Made by a program: the position numbers and the translations under genes. From assembly GCF_900116555.1 (NCBI RefSeq), contig NZ_FPAT01000004.1, positions 310,001 through 374,000 of the forward strand: a DNA stretch of 64,000 nt, in the 5' to 3' direction. The stretch's first letter is position 1. Each line of letters starts with the position of its first letter. This DNA is from Actinopolyspora lacussalsi subsp. righensis. Lineage in GTDB: Bacteria; Actinomycetota; Actinomycetes; Mycobacteriales; Pseudonocardiaceae. This document shows positions 1 to 8,485 of this stretch, piece by piece. The notes under the pieces were generated by a model that worked only from the letters and a program-made list of their open reading frames with translations, ran no database searches and was not told the origin of the DNA.

Positions 1-5
1 CGCCG

Positions 6-203
6 TTGACGATGTGGAACTACAGCAACGCCCCGCGATGCACGGTGTGCGCACACCGCGCGATCATCACCAAACAGCAGGCACAGACCCTGGTCAACTC
101 CACCGAGGGCAGGTTGGTCGCCTACCAGTGCCCGATCGAGTTGTCGAGCTGGCACGTCTGGGCACCGGAGTTCGAACGGGCCGACCAAGGTGGGTCCGAA
201 TAG
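6..203 (+). CDS. Small Cys-containing hypothetical protein
   Basis: A 65-residue protein beginning at a TTG, or at the ATG two codons later; the frame is open to the left edge of the window, so the true start may lie outside it. It has a CTVC pair near residue 12 and a further Cys in a YQCP motif near residue 41, which looks like a small metal-binding fold, followed by a conserved-looking stretch with several Trp. I recognise the style of protein as common in actinomycetes but cannot assign a function. It is followed by about 300 bp of repeats rather than by another gene in the same direction. Confidence 0.55.
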   Translation: MTMWNYSNAPRCTVCAHRAIITKQQAQTLVNSTEGRLVAYQCPIELSSWHVWAPEFERADQGGSE

Positions 204-230
204 GACCCCCGCCGCGCGGAGGTCGATCGG

Positions 231-305
231 CGTCGATTTCTCGCGAAATCGCCGGGTCGATGGGCAGCACGGCGCGGGTGGCGTCGATTTCTCGCGAAAT
301 CGCCG
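231..305. repeat. Doublet of the short intergenic palindrome
   Basis: Two identical copies (231-254 and 282-305) of a palindrome with core CGATTTCTCGCGAAATCG: 7-base arms around TCGC. Their starts are 51 bp apart. Further copies or variants are at 1321, 1373, 7699, 12080, 12133, 30544 and 36097, all between genes. A structured hairpin repeat follows about 70 bp downstream, an arrangement repeated at 30.5 and 36.1 kb. Confidence 0.9.
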
Positions 306-374
306 CGCCGGAACAACGCAGGGCGAACTCCCACCACGCCCGCAAGCCGCACTCCGACCATCCCGGCGGTCGGC

Positions 375-485
375 ACCGCCGCGGGTTCTCGCGTGCGGCT
401 CTCGCGAGGAAGGCCCGACGTTGTGTAGGTCACTACCCGATGTCGGGCCTCCCCGGAGCGAGAGCCGTGCGAGAGGTTCCGCCAC
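375..485 (+). repeat. Nested-hairpin dispersed repeat, copy 1
   Basis: A stretch of about 110 bp folds on itself. The outer arms read GTGCGGCTCTCGC and GCGAGAGCCGTGC, the middle stem is AGGCCCGAC/GTCGGGCCT, and an inner GTAG-GTCA-CTAC hairpin sits in the loop. It ends with the conserved GAGGTTCCGCCA. Other copies are at 4921-5030 (minus), 30613-30723, 36193-36302, a half copy at 40063-40115 (minus) and a degenerate one at 62038-62135. Here it lies between a small plus-strand gene and the 3' end of the PIG-L gene, so it could also act as a terminator. Confidence 0.85.
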
Positions 486-518
486 TTCAGCCACCTCGCC
501 CAGCCGAGATGGCGAACT

Positions 519-1247
519 CTAGACGAGTTCGAAGGCGACGGCGTGCTCGGTGCCGAAGGAGGCCCCCGCCTCGGCGGTGGTGCGGTGCAGGAAGTCGCGG
601 GCCATGTCCTCCGGTGCCTGCTCGGTCAGTGCCGCCAGATAGTTGGCGTGCGCGGCCAGCGACCCCACCGCCCGGTCGAGGGTCGGGCCGACGTCGACAG
701 CGTGCGTGGGGTGCGGTGATCCGGCCACCGCGATCCGACGCACCCCCTTCCAGGGGTGCAGCCCCGCCTCGGTGACGAGCTCGGGAAAGATCCAGCGGTT
801 GCCGGCATCGCCGACGGCGTCCAGCGCGGCACGCCCCACGGCACGGTGGTCCGGGCTGTTCCAGCCGCCGAATCCCCAGCGGTCGTAGTGGTTGAACGTG
901 ATCACCAGGTCCGGACGCACTTCACGTATCCCGCGCGCCAGGTCTCGCCGCAGCGCGGTACCCGACTCGATGACGCCGTCCCGGTGATCGAGGAAACGCA
1001 CGTCGTGCACTCCGACCAGGGCGGCACTCTCGCGCTGTTCCCGTTCGCGCAGCGGCCCGGCCTCTTCGGGAGGAACTCCGTCGATCCCGGCCTCTCCCCG
1101 GGAGGCCAGCAGGTAGCTGACCTCGTGCCCCGCATCGGTCCAGCTCGCCACCGCCGCACAGGCGGCGAACTCCACGTCGTCCGGATGCGCCACGATCACC
1201 AGCGCACGCTGCCAGTCGGTCGGCATTGGTTCGAGCGACTCGGTCAT
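519..1247 (-). CDS. PIG-L family deacetylase (LmbE-like)
   Basis: This 242-residue protein is a zinc-dependent N-acetyl hydrolase of the PIG-L/LmbE family, which includes the mycothiol enzymes MshB and Mca. The family zinc motif is visible as AHPDDVEF near residue 19, followed by the acidic region and an HYDRWGFGGWNSPDHRA segment that supplies the further histidine ligand. I chose the start at MTESLEP because it has a GGATGGGGG Shine-Dalgarno-like stretch; the open frame extends 40 codons further, but that extension is translated palindromic repeat (1321 onward), so it is not coding. The substrate is not clear: MshB and Mca are usually longer, so another amidated sugar or thiol conjugate is possible. 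Confidence 0.85.
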   Translation of the reverse strand: MTESLEPMPTDWQRALVIVAHPDDVEFAACAAVASWTDAGHEVSYLLASRGEAGIDGVPPEEAGPLREREQRESAALVGVHDVRFLDHRDGVIESGTALRRDLARGIREVRPDLVITFNHYDRWGFGGWNSPDHRAVGRAALDAVGDAGNRWIFPELVTEAGLHPWKGVRRIAVAGSPHPTHAVDVGPTLDRAVGSLAAHANYLAALTEQAPEDMARDFLHRTTAEAGASFGTEHAVAFELV

Positions 1248-1298
1248 GAAACCCCCATCCTCGGCCAAGAGCCGACGAGAAGCTCTCGGGTTGTCGGG

Positions 1299-1396
1299 TG
1301 CGGCGGTGTGGCCACGTGGGCGTCGATTTCCCACGAAATTGTCGATCCGGTGCGGCGGTGTGGCCACGTGGACGTCGATTTCCCACGAAATCGCCG
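1299..1396. repeat. 52-bp tandem duplication carrying variant palindromes
   Basis: Two near-identical units begin at 1299 and 1351. Each has TGCGGCGGTGTGGCCACGTG followed by the palindrome with centre CCAC instead of TCGC (starting at 1321 and 1373). The arms TTTC/GAAA are kept while the centre changed in both copies. The array fills the gap between the PIG-L start and the FAD-dehydrogenase stop. Confidence 0.85.
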
Positions 1397-1409
1397 GGGC
1401 ATCTCTCGA

Positions 1410-3068
1410 CTAACCAAGGTCGCGGGCGAGTGCCCGTCCGGCGCTACGGCCCGAGAACACGCAGCCACCGAGGAAAGTCCCCTCCAGCGCGTTGTAACCG
1501 TGCACCCCGCCGCCGCCGAATCCCGCGACCTCACCGGCGGCGTAGAGCCCCTCGAACGCGGAGCCGTCGGGTCGCATCACCTGGGAATCCAAATTGGTCT
1601 CCAGCCCGCCCAGGGTCTTGCGGGTGAGCAATCGGAGCCGCACCGCGATCAGCGGCCCGTTGCCGTTGTCCAGCAGCCCGTGCGGCGTGGCAACGCGGAT
1701 CGCCCTGTCGCTGATGAACCTCCGTGCGGCGCGGATCGCCGAGACCTGCATGTCCTTGCCGTAAGGGCGGCTCATCTCGGCGTCGCGGGCCGCCACCCGC
1801 TCCCGCACGGCACGGGGATCCAGCAGCGACTCACCGGTGAGCTCGTTCATGCCGTCGACCAGGTCACGCAGGTTGTCCCGCACCACGAAGTCGACGCCGC
1901 GGCGCTTGAACGCCTCGACCGGACCGGGAGCTCCCTTGCGCACCCTGGACAGCAGCTTGCGCGGGCTCTTGTCCGTCAGGTCGGGGTTCTGCTCCGAACC
2001 CGACAGCGCGAACTCCTTCTCCAGGATGCTCTGGTCCAGCAGGAACCAGGTGTAGTCGTAGCCGGTGCCGAGGATGTGGCGCAACGTACCCATGTTGTCG
2101 AAACCGGGGAAGTAGGGTGCCGGCAGCCGCTCGCCGGTGGCGTCCAGCCACATCGAGGACGGTCCGGGCAGAATCCGGATACCGTGTCCCGGCCAGACCG
2201 GGTCCCAGTTGGTGATGCCCTCGGTGTAGTGCCACATCCGGTCGCGGTTGACCACACTCGCCCCGGACCGCTCACCGATGTCGAGCATCCTGCCGTCCAC
2301 GTGGGCGGGGACGCCGGTCAGCATGTGCTCCGGTTTCCGTCCCAGCCAGGAGGGCCAGTTCCGCCGCACCAGTTCCTGGTCGCCGCCGATCCCGCCGGAG
2401 GTGACCACCACGGCCTGCGCGTGGTGCTCGAAATCCCCCACGACCTCGCGCGAGGAGGCCACTCCCCTGCGTTCCGAGCTGGGCCGCAGCACGCTGCCCC
2501 GCACACCGTGCGCGACGCCGTCGGAGGTGAGCAGCTCGTCCACCCGGTGGCGGTACCGGACACGCACCAGACCGGCACGCTCGGCTTCCCGCACCCGGTC
2601 GGCGAAGACCCGCACGATCTCGGGACCGGTCCCCCAACCGAAGTGGAACCGCGGCACCGAGTTGCCGTGGGAGCTCGCGGTGCCGCCGCCGCGCTCGGCC
2701 CATCCGACGAAAGGCATGAACCGCATCCCGAGGCCGCGCAGGTAGGAGCGTTTCTCCCCCGCGGCGAACTCGACGTAGGCCTGTGCCCAGCGTCGCGGCC
2801 AATGATCCGCTTCCGGGCGGTCGAAGGCCGCGCTGCTGTTCCAGTCCCGCAGCGCCAGCTCGTAGCTGTCCCGCACGCCGAGCCTGCGCTGCTCCGGGCT
2901 GTCCACGAGGAACAGTCCGCCGAGGGACCAGTGGGCCTGCCCGCCGAGGTTGTCGGCGTTCTCCTGCTCGACCAGCAGTACGGATCTGCCCGCGCGGGTG
3001 AGCTCATAGGTGGCCACCAGCCCGGCGAGTCCCGCGCCGACCACGATGACGTCCGCGTCCGATGCCAT
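1410..3068 (-). CDS. FAD-binding dehydrogenase (fumarate reductase/KstD-like)
   Basis: A 552-residue flavoprotein. The N terminus has the dinucleotide-binding Rossmann motif VGAGLAGLVATYEL, with an acidic residue (LLVEQ) at the end of the second strand, then a GG-rich FAD contact (NLGGQAHWSLGG). A second FAD loop near the C terminus reads YAAGEVAGFGGGGVHG. Architecture and length fit the actinobacterial FAD-binding dehydrogenase group related to 3-ketosteroid-delta1-dehydrogenase and fumarate-reductase flavoproteins; the substrate is unknown. I start it at MASDADV: the longer open frame adds 43 Arg-rich residues before the Rossmann strand. No soluble partner subunit is nearby, so it may act alone. 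Confidence 0.85.
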   Translation of the reverse strand: MASDADVIVVGAGLAGLVATYELTRAGRSVLLVEQENADNLGGQAHWSLGGLFLVDSPEQRRLGVRDSYELALRDWNSSAAFDRPEADHWPRRWAQAYVEFAAGEKRSYLRGLGMRFMPFVGWAERGGGTASSHGNSVPRFHFGWGTGPEIVRVFADRVREAERAGLVRVRYRHRVDELLTSDGVAHGVRGSVLRPSSERRGVASSREVVGDFEHHAQAVVVTSGGIGGDQELVRRNWPSWLGRKPEHMLTGVPAHVDGRMLDIGERSGASVVNRDRMWHYTEGITNWDPVWPGHGIRILPGPSSMWLDATGERLPAPYFPGFDNMGTLRHILGTGYDYTWFLLDQSILEKEFALSGSEQNPDLTDKSPRKLLSRVRKGAPGPVEAFKRRGVDFVVRDNLRDLVDGMNELTGESLLDPRAVRERVAARDAEMSRPYGKDMQVSAIRAARRFISDRAIRVATPHGLLDNGNGPLIAVRLRLLTRKTLGGLETNLDSQVMRPDGSAFEGLYAAGEVAGFGGGGVHGYNALEGTFLGGCVFSGRSAGRALARDLG

Positions 3069-3221
3069 TGCCACGCCTCCCGTCAGTCTCGGGACCGAGC
3101 ACACGCCCTCGCGATCAGTTCTCCGAGCCCTCCCGCGAGCGAGGCGTGAGCCACGAAACACTATCCGATACAAGCCGGGACCGGAAACAGCATTCACGGA
3201 TGCCGCTTCCCGAACCGTGCG

Positions 3222-4883
3222 TCACCGCGACGCGGTCTCACCGGATGTCTCGGCCTCCGCCACCTCGGTGGAACCGGAGGGCGGCTCGGTGGCGTGGTAG
3301 TCGGCCTCGGCGGTGGCGTCGCTGCCCTCGGCGGCGCCGAACCACCGCAGCAGCGGAGTGAGCACCACCGCGACCAGCAGGTTGAACAGCAGCGCCACCG
3401 CACCCACGTAGATCTGGGTCCGGATGTCCGGCAACGGCTGCCAGCCGAAGAGGCTGAAGTCCGACAACGGCATCGCGGAACCGCCGAAGTGCCCCTCACC
3501 GGTAGCCGGGTCCTTCGGGATCAGGTACAGCTGCCAGAGCCCCCAGGCCATACCGACCGTCCAACCCGCCACCAGCGCCCAGCGATGCAGCCACCGAGTG
3601 TAGAGGGCGATCGCGACGGCGGGCAGGGTCTGCAGCACGATGACGCCGCCGATCAGCTGCATGTCGATGGAGAACTGCGGGTCGATGAACACGATGCTCA
3701 GCACCGCGCCGAACTTGACCACCAGCGAGGCGAGCTTGGCCTGCTTGGCCTCCTGGGCCGGGGTGGCACCGGGGCGCAGGTGCTCCTTGTAGATGTTGCG
3801 GGTCCACAGGTTGGCCGCCGCGATGGACATGATCGCGGCGGGGACCAGGGCGCCGATCCCGATGGCGGCGTAGGCCAGCCCCGCGAACCAGTCGGAGAAC
3901 ATCCGGTCGAACAGCACCGGCACGATCGTGTTGGAGTCCGGCTCGCCGGTGGCGCCGTTGACGATGGGCTCGACCCCCGCGGCCAGTGCGGCGTAGCCCA
4001 GCAGCGCCAGCATTCCGAGCAGGAACGAGTAGGCGGGCAGCGCGACCATGTTGCGCCGGATGACCTTGCGACCGGAGGAAGCGAGGATACCGGTCAGCGA
4101 GTGCGGGTATAGGAAGAGCGCGAGCGCCGACCCCAGTGCGAGAGTGGCGTACTGCAGCTGGTTGTGCTCCCCGAGCAGGATGGATCCGCCGGAGTCCGAA
4201 CCGGACCACGCCGCGGTGGACTGGTCGATGATCGACCCCCAGCCGCCGAGCTGGCTGGGCAGGTAGAACACGGCCACCAGGATGACCACGTAGATCAGCA
4301 GGTCCTTGACGAACGCGATCAGCGCGGGCGCGCGGAGTCCGGACTGGTAGGTGTACAGCGCCAGCACCAGGAAGGCGATGAACAGCGGCGCGTGCCCGGC
4401 CAGCCCACCCGCGTTGAGTCCCATCGTGCGCAGCACCGCCTCCAACCCGGCCAGCTGCAGCGCGATGTAGGGCATCGTGGCGACGATGCCGGTCACCGCG
4501 ATCAGCGTGGCCAGCAGCGGCGAGCCGTAACGGCCGCGCACGTAGTCGGCGGGAGTGACGTAACCGTGCACTCTGGACACCGACCACATGCGCAGCAGCG
4601 GCAGCAGCACCAGCGGGTAGAGCACGACGGTGTAGGGCAGCGCGAAGAAACCCATCGCACCGGCCCCGAAGACCAGCGCGGGGACCGCGACGAAGGTGTA
4701 AGCGGTGTAGAGATCACCGCCGACCAGGAACCAGGTGATCCAGGAGCCGAACTTGCGCCCGCCGAGCCCCCACTCGTCGAGGTGCTGCATGGACTCGGCT
4801 CGGCGCCAGCGCGTGGCGAGGAACCCCAGAACCGAGACGAACAGGAAGAGCGCGGTAAAAACGCCGAATTCGATCCACTGCAT
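3222..4883 (-). CDS. mctP: Sodium:solute symporter, MctP-like monocarboxylate permease
   Basis: A 553-residue integral membrane protein of the SSS family with about 13 hydrophobic helices. Near residues 35-60 the segment LGGRKFGSWITWFLVGGDLYTAYTF is typical of MctP-type carriers (import of lactate, pyruvate, acetate and some amino acids). The C-terminal tail is acidic and Ser/Thr-rich. The gene upstream on the same strand encodes a DUF3311 protein, the usual small partner of such symporters, so the two should form an operon. Unusually, a 110-bp hairpin repeat sits in the 225-bp space between them, ending 37 bp before this start codon. The Shine-Dalgarno is weak (AGGAAA). Substrate within the monocarboxylate group is inferred only. 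Confidence 0.82.
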   Translation of the reverse strand: MQWIEFGVFTALFLFVSVLGFLATRWRRAESMQHLDEWGLGGRKFGSWITWFLVGGDLYTAYTFVAVPALVFGAGAMGFFALPYTVVLYPLVLLPLLRMWSVSRVHGYVTPADYVRGRYGSPLLATLIAVTGIVATMPYIALQLAGLEAVLRTMGLNAGGLAGHAPLFIAFLVLALYTYQSGLRAPALIAFVKDLLIYVVILVAVFYLPSQLGGWGSIIDQSTAAWSGSDSGGSILLGEHNQLQYATLALGSALALFLYPHSLTGILASSGRKVIRRNMVALPAYSFLLGMLALLGYAALAAGVEPIVNGATGEPDSNTIVPVLFDRMFSDWFAGLAYAAIGIGALVPAAIMSIAAANLWTRNIYKEHLRPGATPAQEAKQAKLASLVVKFGAVLSIVFIDPQFSIDMQLIGGVIVLQTLPAVAIALYTRWLHRWALVAGWTVGMAWGLWQLYLIPKDPATGEGHFGGSAMPLSDFSLFGWQPLPDIRTQIYVGAVALLFNLLVAVVLTPLLRWFGAAEGSDATAEADYHATEPPSGSTEVAEAETSGETASR

Positions 4884-4920
4884 TTTTCAGAGTTTCCTGT
4901 CGGGGTTGCCGGGGGCTCGG

Positions 4921-5030
4921 GTGGCGGAACCTCCCGCTGGCTCTCGCTCCGGGGGCCCGACATCGGGTAGCGACCTACACAACGTCGGGCCGTCCTCGCG
5001 AGAGCGCGACGCGGGAGAACCCGCGGGTGG
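4921..5030 (-). repeat. Nested-hairpin dispersed repeat, copy 2 (leader of mctP)
   Basis: Minus-strand copy. The lower stem is CTCCCGC/GCGGGAG here, unlike the other copies, yet it still pairs. The inner part keeps CGTTGTGTAG-GTCG-CTACCCGAT. It lies between the DUF3311 gene and mctP, in the direction of transcription, so it would be in the mctP leader of the operon mRNA. Confidence 0.85.
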
Positions 5031-5108
5031 TCGAGTCGGGGAGGTGGTGGTTCGGTGCTGCCGCACCGAGCGAGTCACACCAGTGGACGACACGAGGGAA
5101 AGCATCGG

Positions 5109-5411
5109 TCAGTGCTTCCCCTCGTTGCCGTCGGCGGCGTGCTCAGTCACCGCGCTCTCCCTGCGGTTCGCGGCGCGGACGACCAGTCCCACGCACACCA
5201 CGCCGAGTGGTACGAACAGGAACTGCGACCAGTAGAACATCGGCAGCCCGAACAGCCTGGGCTCGTCGTGGTTCCACAGTGGAGTTACGAGCATCAGCAG
5301 CGGGACGAGCAGCAGCAGGTTCCACGGTGAGCGGTCGGTTCCGAAGCGCGCTCGCGCTCCGGAGCCCTGCGGCTCACTCACGGGCGGCTCACTCATGGGC
5401 TGCTCGGTCAT
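5109..5411 (-). CDS. DUF3311 small membrane protein, symporter partner
   Basis: A 100-residue protein with an N-terminal hydrophilic tail, two hydrophobic helices (about residues 30-45 and 55-80) and the DUF3311 pattern of a Pro-rich first helix, an LWNHDEPRLFGLPMFYW connector and a second helix FLFVPLGVVCVGLVV. DUF3311 proteins are found next to MctP-like sodium symporters and are thought to be accessory subunits; that is family knowledge, not shown here. It lies immediately upstream of the symporter on the same strand. The only odd point is the hairpin repeat separating the two genes. Confidence 0.8.
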   Translation of the reverse strand: MTEQPMSEPPVSEPQGSGARARFGTDRSPWNLLLLVPLLMLVTPLWNHDEPRLFGLPMFYWSQFLFVPLGVVCVGLVVRAANRRESAVTEHAADGNEGKH

Positions 5412-5777
5412 GGGCGGCCTCCCCTGTCCGTTGCAGTGCGGATCACCCGTTCGGGCAGCAGCATGCTAGCCGGAGTCGATCTCGCTGGGAAGGGGCGTCC
5501 GACGGATTGGGACGCGGCCTCGGCGCGTGACGCGGATTTTCAGCCGGGTGTTTGACTCCCACGGCGCGTGCTCGGGTTTTCGAGGTACGCGCGGTGTTCC
5601 GCCGCTCCCGTCGCGCGCGCCGGTGGAACGCCCGAAACACGTCGATCAGCTGTCCGGCACACTTCGAGGCCGGAGCGAACTCCGAGCACGGCCCCACCGG
5701 TGAAACGTCCCAGCCGGACGGCACCGGGCAGGCCCCGGCATCGAGCGACACAACTCGACGAGAAGAAGGCGGACCCC
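5412..5777. other. Divergent intergenic region
   Basis: About 365 bp between the divergent DUF3311 and dipeptidase genes. It must carry both promoters. Open frames cross it but they are Arg-rich translations without recognisable domains. I see no repeat copy here. Confidence 0.5.
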
Positions 5778-6992
5778 TTGACCGATCCCACCGAGTCCGA
5801 GTCGCGGCGGCGTGCCGCGCGGCTACTGCACGAGCACCCCGTGTTCGACGGCCACAACGACCTGCCCTGGGCGCTTCGCGAGGCGGTCGGCTACGACACC
5901 GACCGCGCCGACATCGCGACGGACCAGTCGGCGGTGCTGCACACCGATCTGGCCCGGCTGCGCTCCGGCGGTGTGGGCGCGCAGTTCTGGTCGGTCTACG
6001 TGCGCACGGACCTCACCGGCGACGCCGCGGTCTCGGCCACCCTGGAGCAGATCGACTGCGTGCGCGGGCTGACCGAGCGGTACTCGGATCGGCTGATCCC
6101 CGCCTACTCGGCCGCGGACGTGGAGCGCTGCCGCGAATCGGGGGGACTCGCCTCCCTCATGGGTGCCGAGGGCGGTCACTCGATCAACTGCTCGATGGGC
6201 ACGCTGCGCGCGCTGTACGAGCTGGGCGTGCGCTACATGACCCTCACGCACAACGACAACGTTGCCTGGGCGGACTCGGCGACCGACGAACCCGCCGCCG
6301 GTGGTCTCACCCGTTTCGGCGAGGCGGTGGTACGGGAGATGAACCGGCTGGGCATGCTGGTAGACCTCTCGCACACCTCGGCCGGGACCATGCGGGACGC
6401 GCTGCGGGTCAGCCGCGCTCCGGTGATCTTCTCGCACTCCAACGCGCGGGCGGTCTGCGACCATCCGCGCAACGTGCCGGACGACGTGCTGCGGGCGCTG
6501 CCCGACAACGGCGGTGTGGCGATGGCGACCTTCGTACCGAAGTTCGTGCTGCCGGAGGCGGCCGAGTGGGACAGGGCGGCCGACGCACACCTGACCGGGC
6601 TGGGGCTGCATCAGCTGGACGGCACCGAAGCGGGCCACCGGGCACGCACCGAGTTCGAGCGGGACAATCCACGCCCCGTGGCGACAGTGTCCAATGTGGC
6701 CGATCATCTGGACCACATGCGCGAACTCGCGGGAATAGACCACATCGGACTCGGTGGTGACTTCGACGGCACCCCGTTCACCACCAGGGGGCTCGACGAC
6801 GTCGCCGGATATCCCAACCTGCTCGCCGAGCTGCTGGAGCGGAACTGGTCCGAGGCGGAGCTGGCCAAGCTCACCTGGCACAACCCGCTGCGCGCGCTGC
6901 GCGAGGCGGAGAACGTGGCCGAGCGGCTGCGGCGCACCGAGAACCCGTCGATCGCCACCGTGGAGCAGCTCGACGGAGCCGCGGCGGACTGA
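5778..6992 (+). CDS. Membrane dipeptidase (peptidase family M19)
   Basis: A 404-residue zinc dipeptidase-like enzyme of the renal dipeptidase family. The first zinc ligands appear in [13 protein letters not shown] (His-x-Asp) near residue 20, the bridging Glu in GAEGGHSI near residue 130, and further His residues in SHTSAG and FSHSNARA. The C-terminal part has the typical [17 protein letters not shown] segment. It should cleave dipeptides, possibly D-containing ones. The start is TTG at 5778, preceded by an AGAAGAAGGCGG Shine-Dalgarno; upstream in-frame codons are Arg/Pro-rich and unlike the family. No signal peptide is visible, so the enzyme is probably cytoplasmic. Confidence 0.9.
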   Translation: MTDPTESESRRRAARLLHEHPVFDGHNDLPWALREAVGYDTDRADIATDQSAVLHTDLARLRSGGVGAQFWSVYVRTDLTGDAAVSATLEQIDCVRGLTERYSDRLIPAYSAADVERCRESGGLASLMGAEGGHSINCSMGTLRALYELGVRYMTLTHNDNVAWADSATDEPAAGGLTRFGEAVVREMNRLGMLVDLSHTSAGTMRDALRVSRAPVIFSHSNARAVCDHPRNVPDDVLRALPDNGGVAMATFVPKFVLPEAAEWDRAADAHLTGLGLHQLDGTEAGHRARTEFERDNPRPVATVSNVADHLDHMRELAGIDHIGLGGDFDGTPFTTRGLDDVAGYPNLLAELLERNWSEAELAKLTWHNPLRALREAENVAERLRRTENPSIATVEQLDGAAAD

Positions 6993-7083
6993 CGATAGCG
7001 CGGCCCGGACTCACGCGGTTTCCGGAAATCCGGTTGCGCGTACCGGTAGGAAGGTCACGGATAGTCGTTCGAGAGGAGCCGCC

Positions 7084-7635
7084 GTGTTCGCTCAACCGTT
7101 GGGTGCCGACGCCGAGTTACGGCCGTTGGAGCCCTGGCAAGCGGCGGAGTTCGCCGAGTTCACCGATGCCAACCGAAAGCACCTGGAACCCTGGCTGCCC
7201 TGGGCGGGCATCGTCCTCGACGAGGAGTCGGCACGGCGGTTCCTGCGGAAATACGCGGACAAGCAGGCAGACGACTCCGGTCGGATCATGGGGATCTGGC
7301 GCGGGGAGGAGCTCGTCGGCGGTGCGCTGTTCCGGGTGTTCGACACCCACAGCGGTTGCTGCGAACTGGGGGTCTGGCTCTCCGAATCCGCGCAGGGCAA
7401 CGGATTGATCACTCGGACCTGTGAGCACCTGATCGACTGGGCTGTGCGGATTCGCGGCATGGCACGGGTGGAGTACCGCGTCTCGACCGAGAACCACCGC
7501 AGCATCGCGGTGGCGAAACGGCTGGGGATGACCCACGAAGGCACGCTGCGCAGTTTGTTTCCCCTCAACGGCAGGCGCCACGACATGCAGGTCTGGGCGG
7601 TGCTCGCCGAGGAGCGGCACGGCCGGGGTTCCTGA
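7084..7635 (+). CDS. GNAT acetyltransferase, RimJ/RimL type
   Basis: A 183-residue acetyl-CoA-dependent N-acetyltransferase. The fold shows the RimJ/RimL order: an N-terminal LRPLEPWQAAEF strand-helix, the NRKHLEPWLPW segment, the beta-4 strand GCCELGVWLSESAQGNGLIT that forms the acetyl-CoA loop, and the C-terminal RVEYRVSTENHRSIAVAKRLGMTHEGTLR typical of ribosomal-protein acetyltransferases and related resistance enzymes. GTG at 7084 follows a clear GAGAGGAG. The target protein or small molecule cannot be told from the sequence. It is probably the last gene of its transcript; a strong GC hairpin follows at 7793. Confidence 0.88.
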   Translation: MFAQPLGADAELRPLEPWQAAEFAEFTDANRKHLEPWLPWAGIVLDEESARRFLRKYADKQADDSGRIMGIWRGEELVGGALFRVFDTHSGCCELGVWLSESAQGNGLITRTCEHLIDWAVRIRGMARVEYRVSTENHRSIAVAKRLGMTHEGTLRSLFPLNGRRHDMQVWAVLAEERHGRGS

Positions 7636-7698
7636 TCGGTTTCGGTTCGCGAAGCGGCCAGGCACGGAAAGCCGACCGAGCATCCCGGAACCCGTCGC

Positions 7699-7722
7699 CG
7701 TCGATTTCTCGCGAAATCGCCG
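7699..7722. repeat. Short palindrome, single copy
   Basis: Exact copy of the palindrome with core CGATTTCTCGCGAAATCG, 64 bp after the GNAT stop codon. No partner copy is seen 52 bp away. Confidence 0.85.
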
Positions 7723-7792
7723 GGCCCGCGAGGTCACCGGCCACAAGCGACGAAACATCACCGAGCGTGGCGAACCGGTAGCGCTACGAGAA

Positions 7793-7814
7793 GGCCCCCG
7801 GATCACCGGGGGCC
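7793..7814 (+). terminator. GC-rich hairpin, likely terminator
   Basis: GGCCCCCGG and CCGGGGGCC form a perfect 9-bp stem with an ATCA loop, followed by an AT-richer stretch (GCTATATTTCATT). It probably ends the GNAT transcript. Confidence 0.6.
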
Positions 7815-8406
7815 GACCGTGCTATATTTCATTCCGCCAAGATATGAAAAAAGCAGATGCCAGCGTAGCACGTATACGCTCCCGCTTCAGCCGTTCCCGG
7901 CAGGCCGAAGGACGGGGTAAGCCCGGGGCGCGGTTCGCGACCGCGACTACCCCGGTCAGAGCGGGCCGGGAGACGAGTGCCACGACACCCGGCGACGGTC
8001 GCCCGGTTCGGCAATCTTGGGAGCGCGTGGCACGAGAGCAGCGGCTCCTACCGCTGTAACCCCGGCGAGTGCGGAGTAGTGCCCGCACGTGGATTCCCCA
8101 CCCCACCGACCTGTGACCGGTGTCTTCGACACGGTCGCGGCCAGGGGGACATACCCCCGTAGCTTCTCCCGCCGTGCGCCTCGGTGTCCGGCAGGCGGGG
8201 CGCCGGTTGGCGGTTTCTCGGGGAATCGCTGGGCACGTTGGCGGCCCTGCCGGGCTTACGCAGCGCGAGTCGTGCGGGTGAGTTCCGACCGCGCGCACGC
8301 GCGCGAAGCCGTCGTCGATTTCGCGCGGAACCTAGACCTGTAAGACAGGTGCTTTTGTCACACCTGGTCACAAGCTACAAACTTGCAGGTCAAACACCAT
8401 GAAAGC
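7815..8406. other. Non-coding stretch with degenerate palindromes
   Basis: About 590 bp with no convincing gene. Two eroded forms of the dispersed palindrome can be seen at about 8208 (GGTTTCTCGGGGAATCG) and 8313 (CGATTTCGCGCGGAA). They are 105 bp apart, twice the 52-bp spacing seen in intact doublets. The right end marks the step into the AT-richer patch. Confidence 0.45.
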
Positions 8407-8433
8407 CCGGTGACTGTGCTTGGCAGTCACCGG
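8407..8433 (-). terminator. Intrinsic terminator of the HTH/TPR gene
   Basis: CCGGTGACTG and CAGTCACCGG make a perfect 10-bp stem with a 7-base loop; on the minus strand GCTTTC follows. It lies about 50 bp beyond the stop codon at 8486. Confidence 0.75.
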
Positions 8434-8485
8434 ACTTTCCTGCTCTTACTTGATCCTGTGCTGGCTGAGTGCTGACTGACCTTAA

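Noticed and set aside
375-485. Hairpin repeat as a known riboswitch or tRNA-like gene
   Set aside because: The loops do not match any riboswitch consensus I know, and there is no acceptor or T-arm; I list it as an unclassified repeat.
190-522. 110-codon frame containing VDFSRNRR twice
   Set aside because: The repeated peptide is translation of the intergenic palindromes, which appear in all frames across the window.
756-3149. 797-codon plus-strand open frame
   Set aside because: It lies antisense to the PIG-L and FAD-dehydrogenase genes, has no recognisable domain, and is a typical by-product of high GC.
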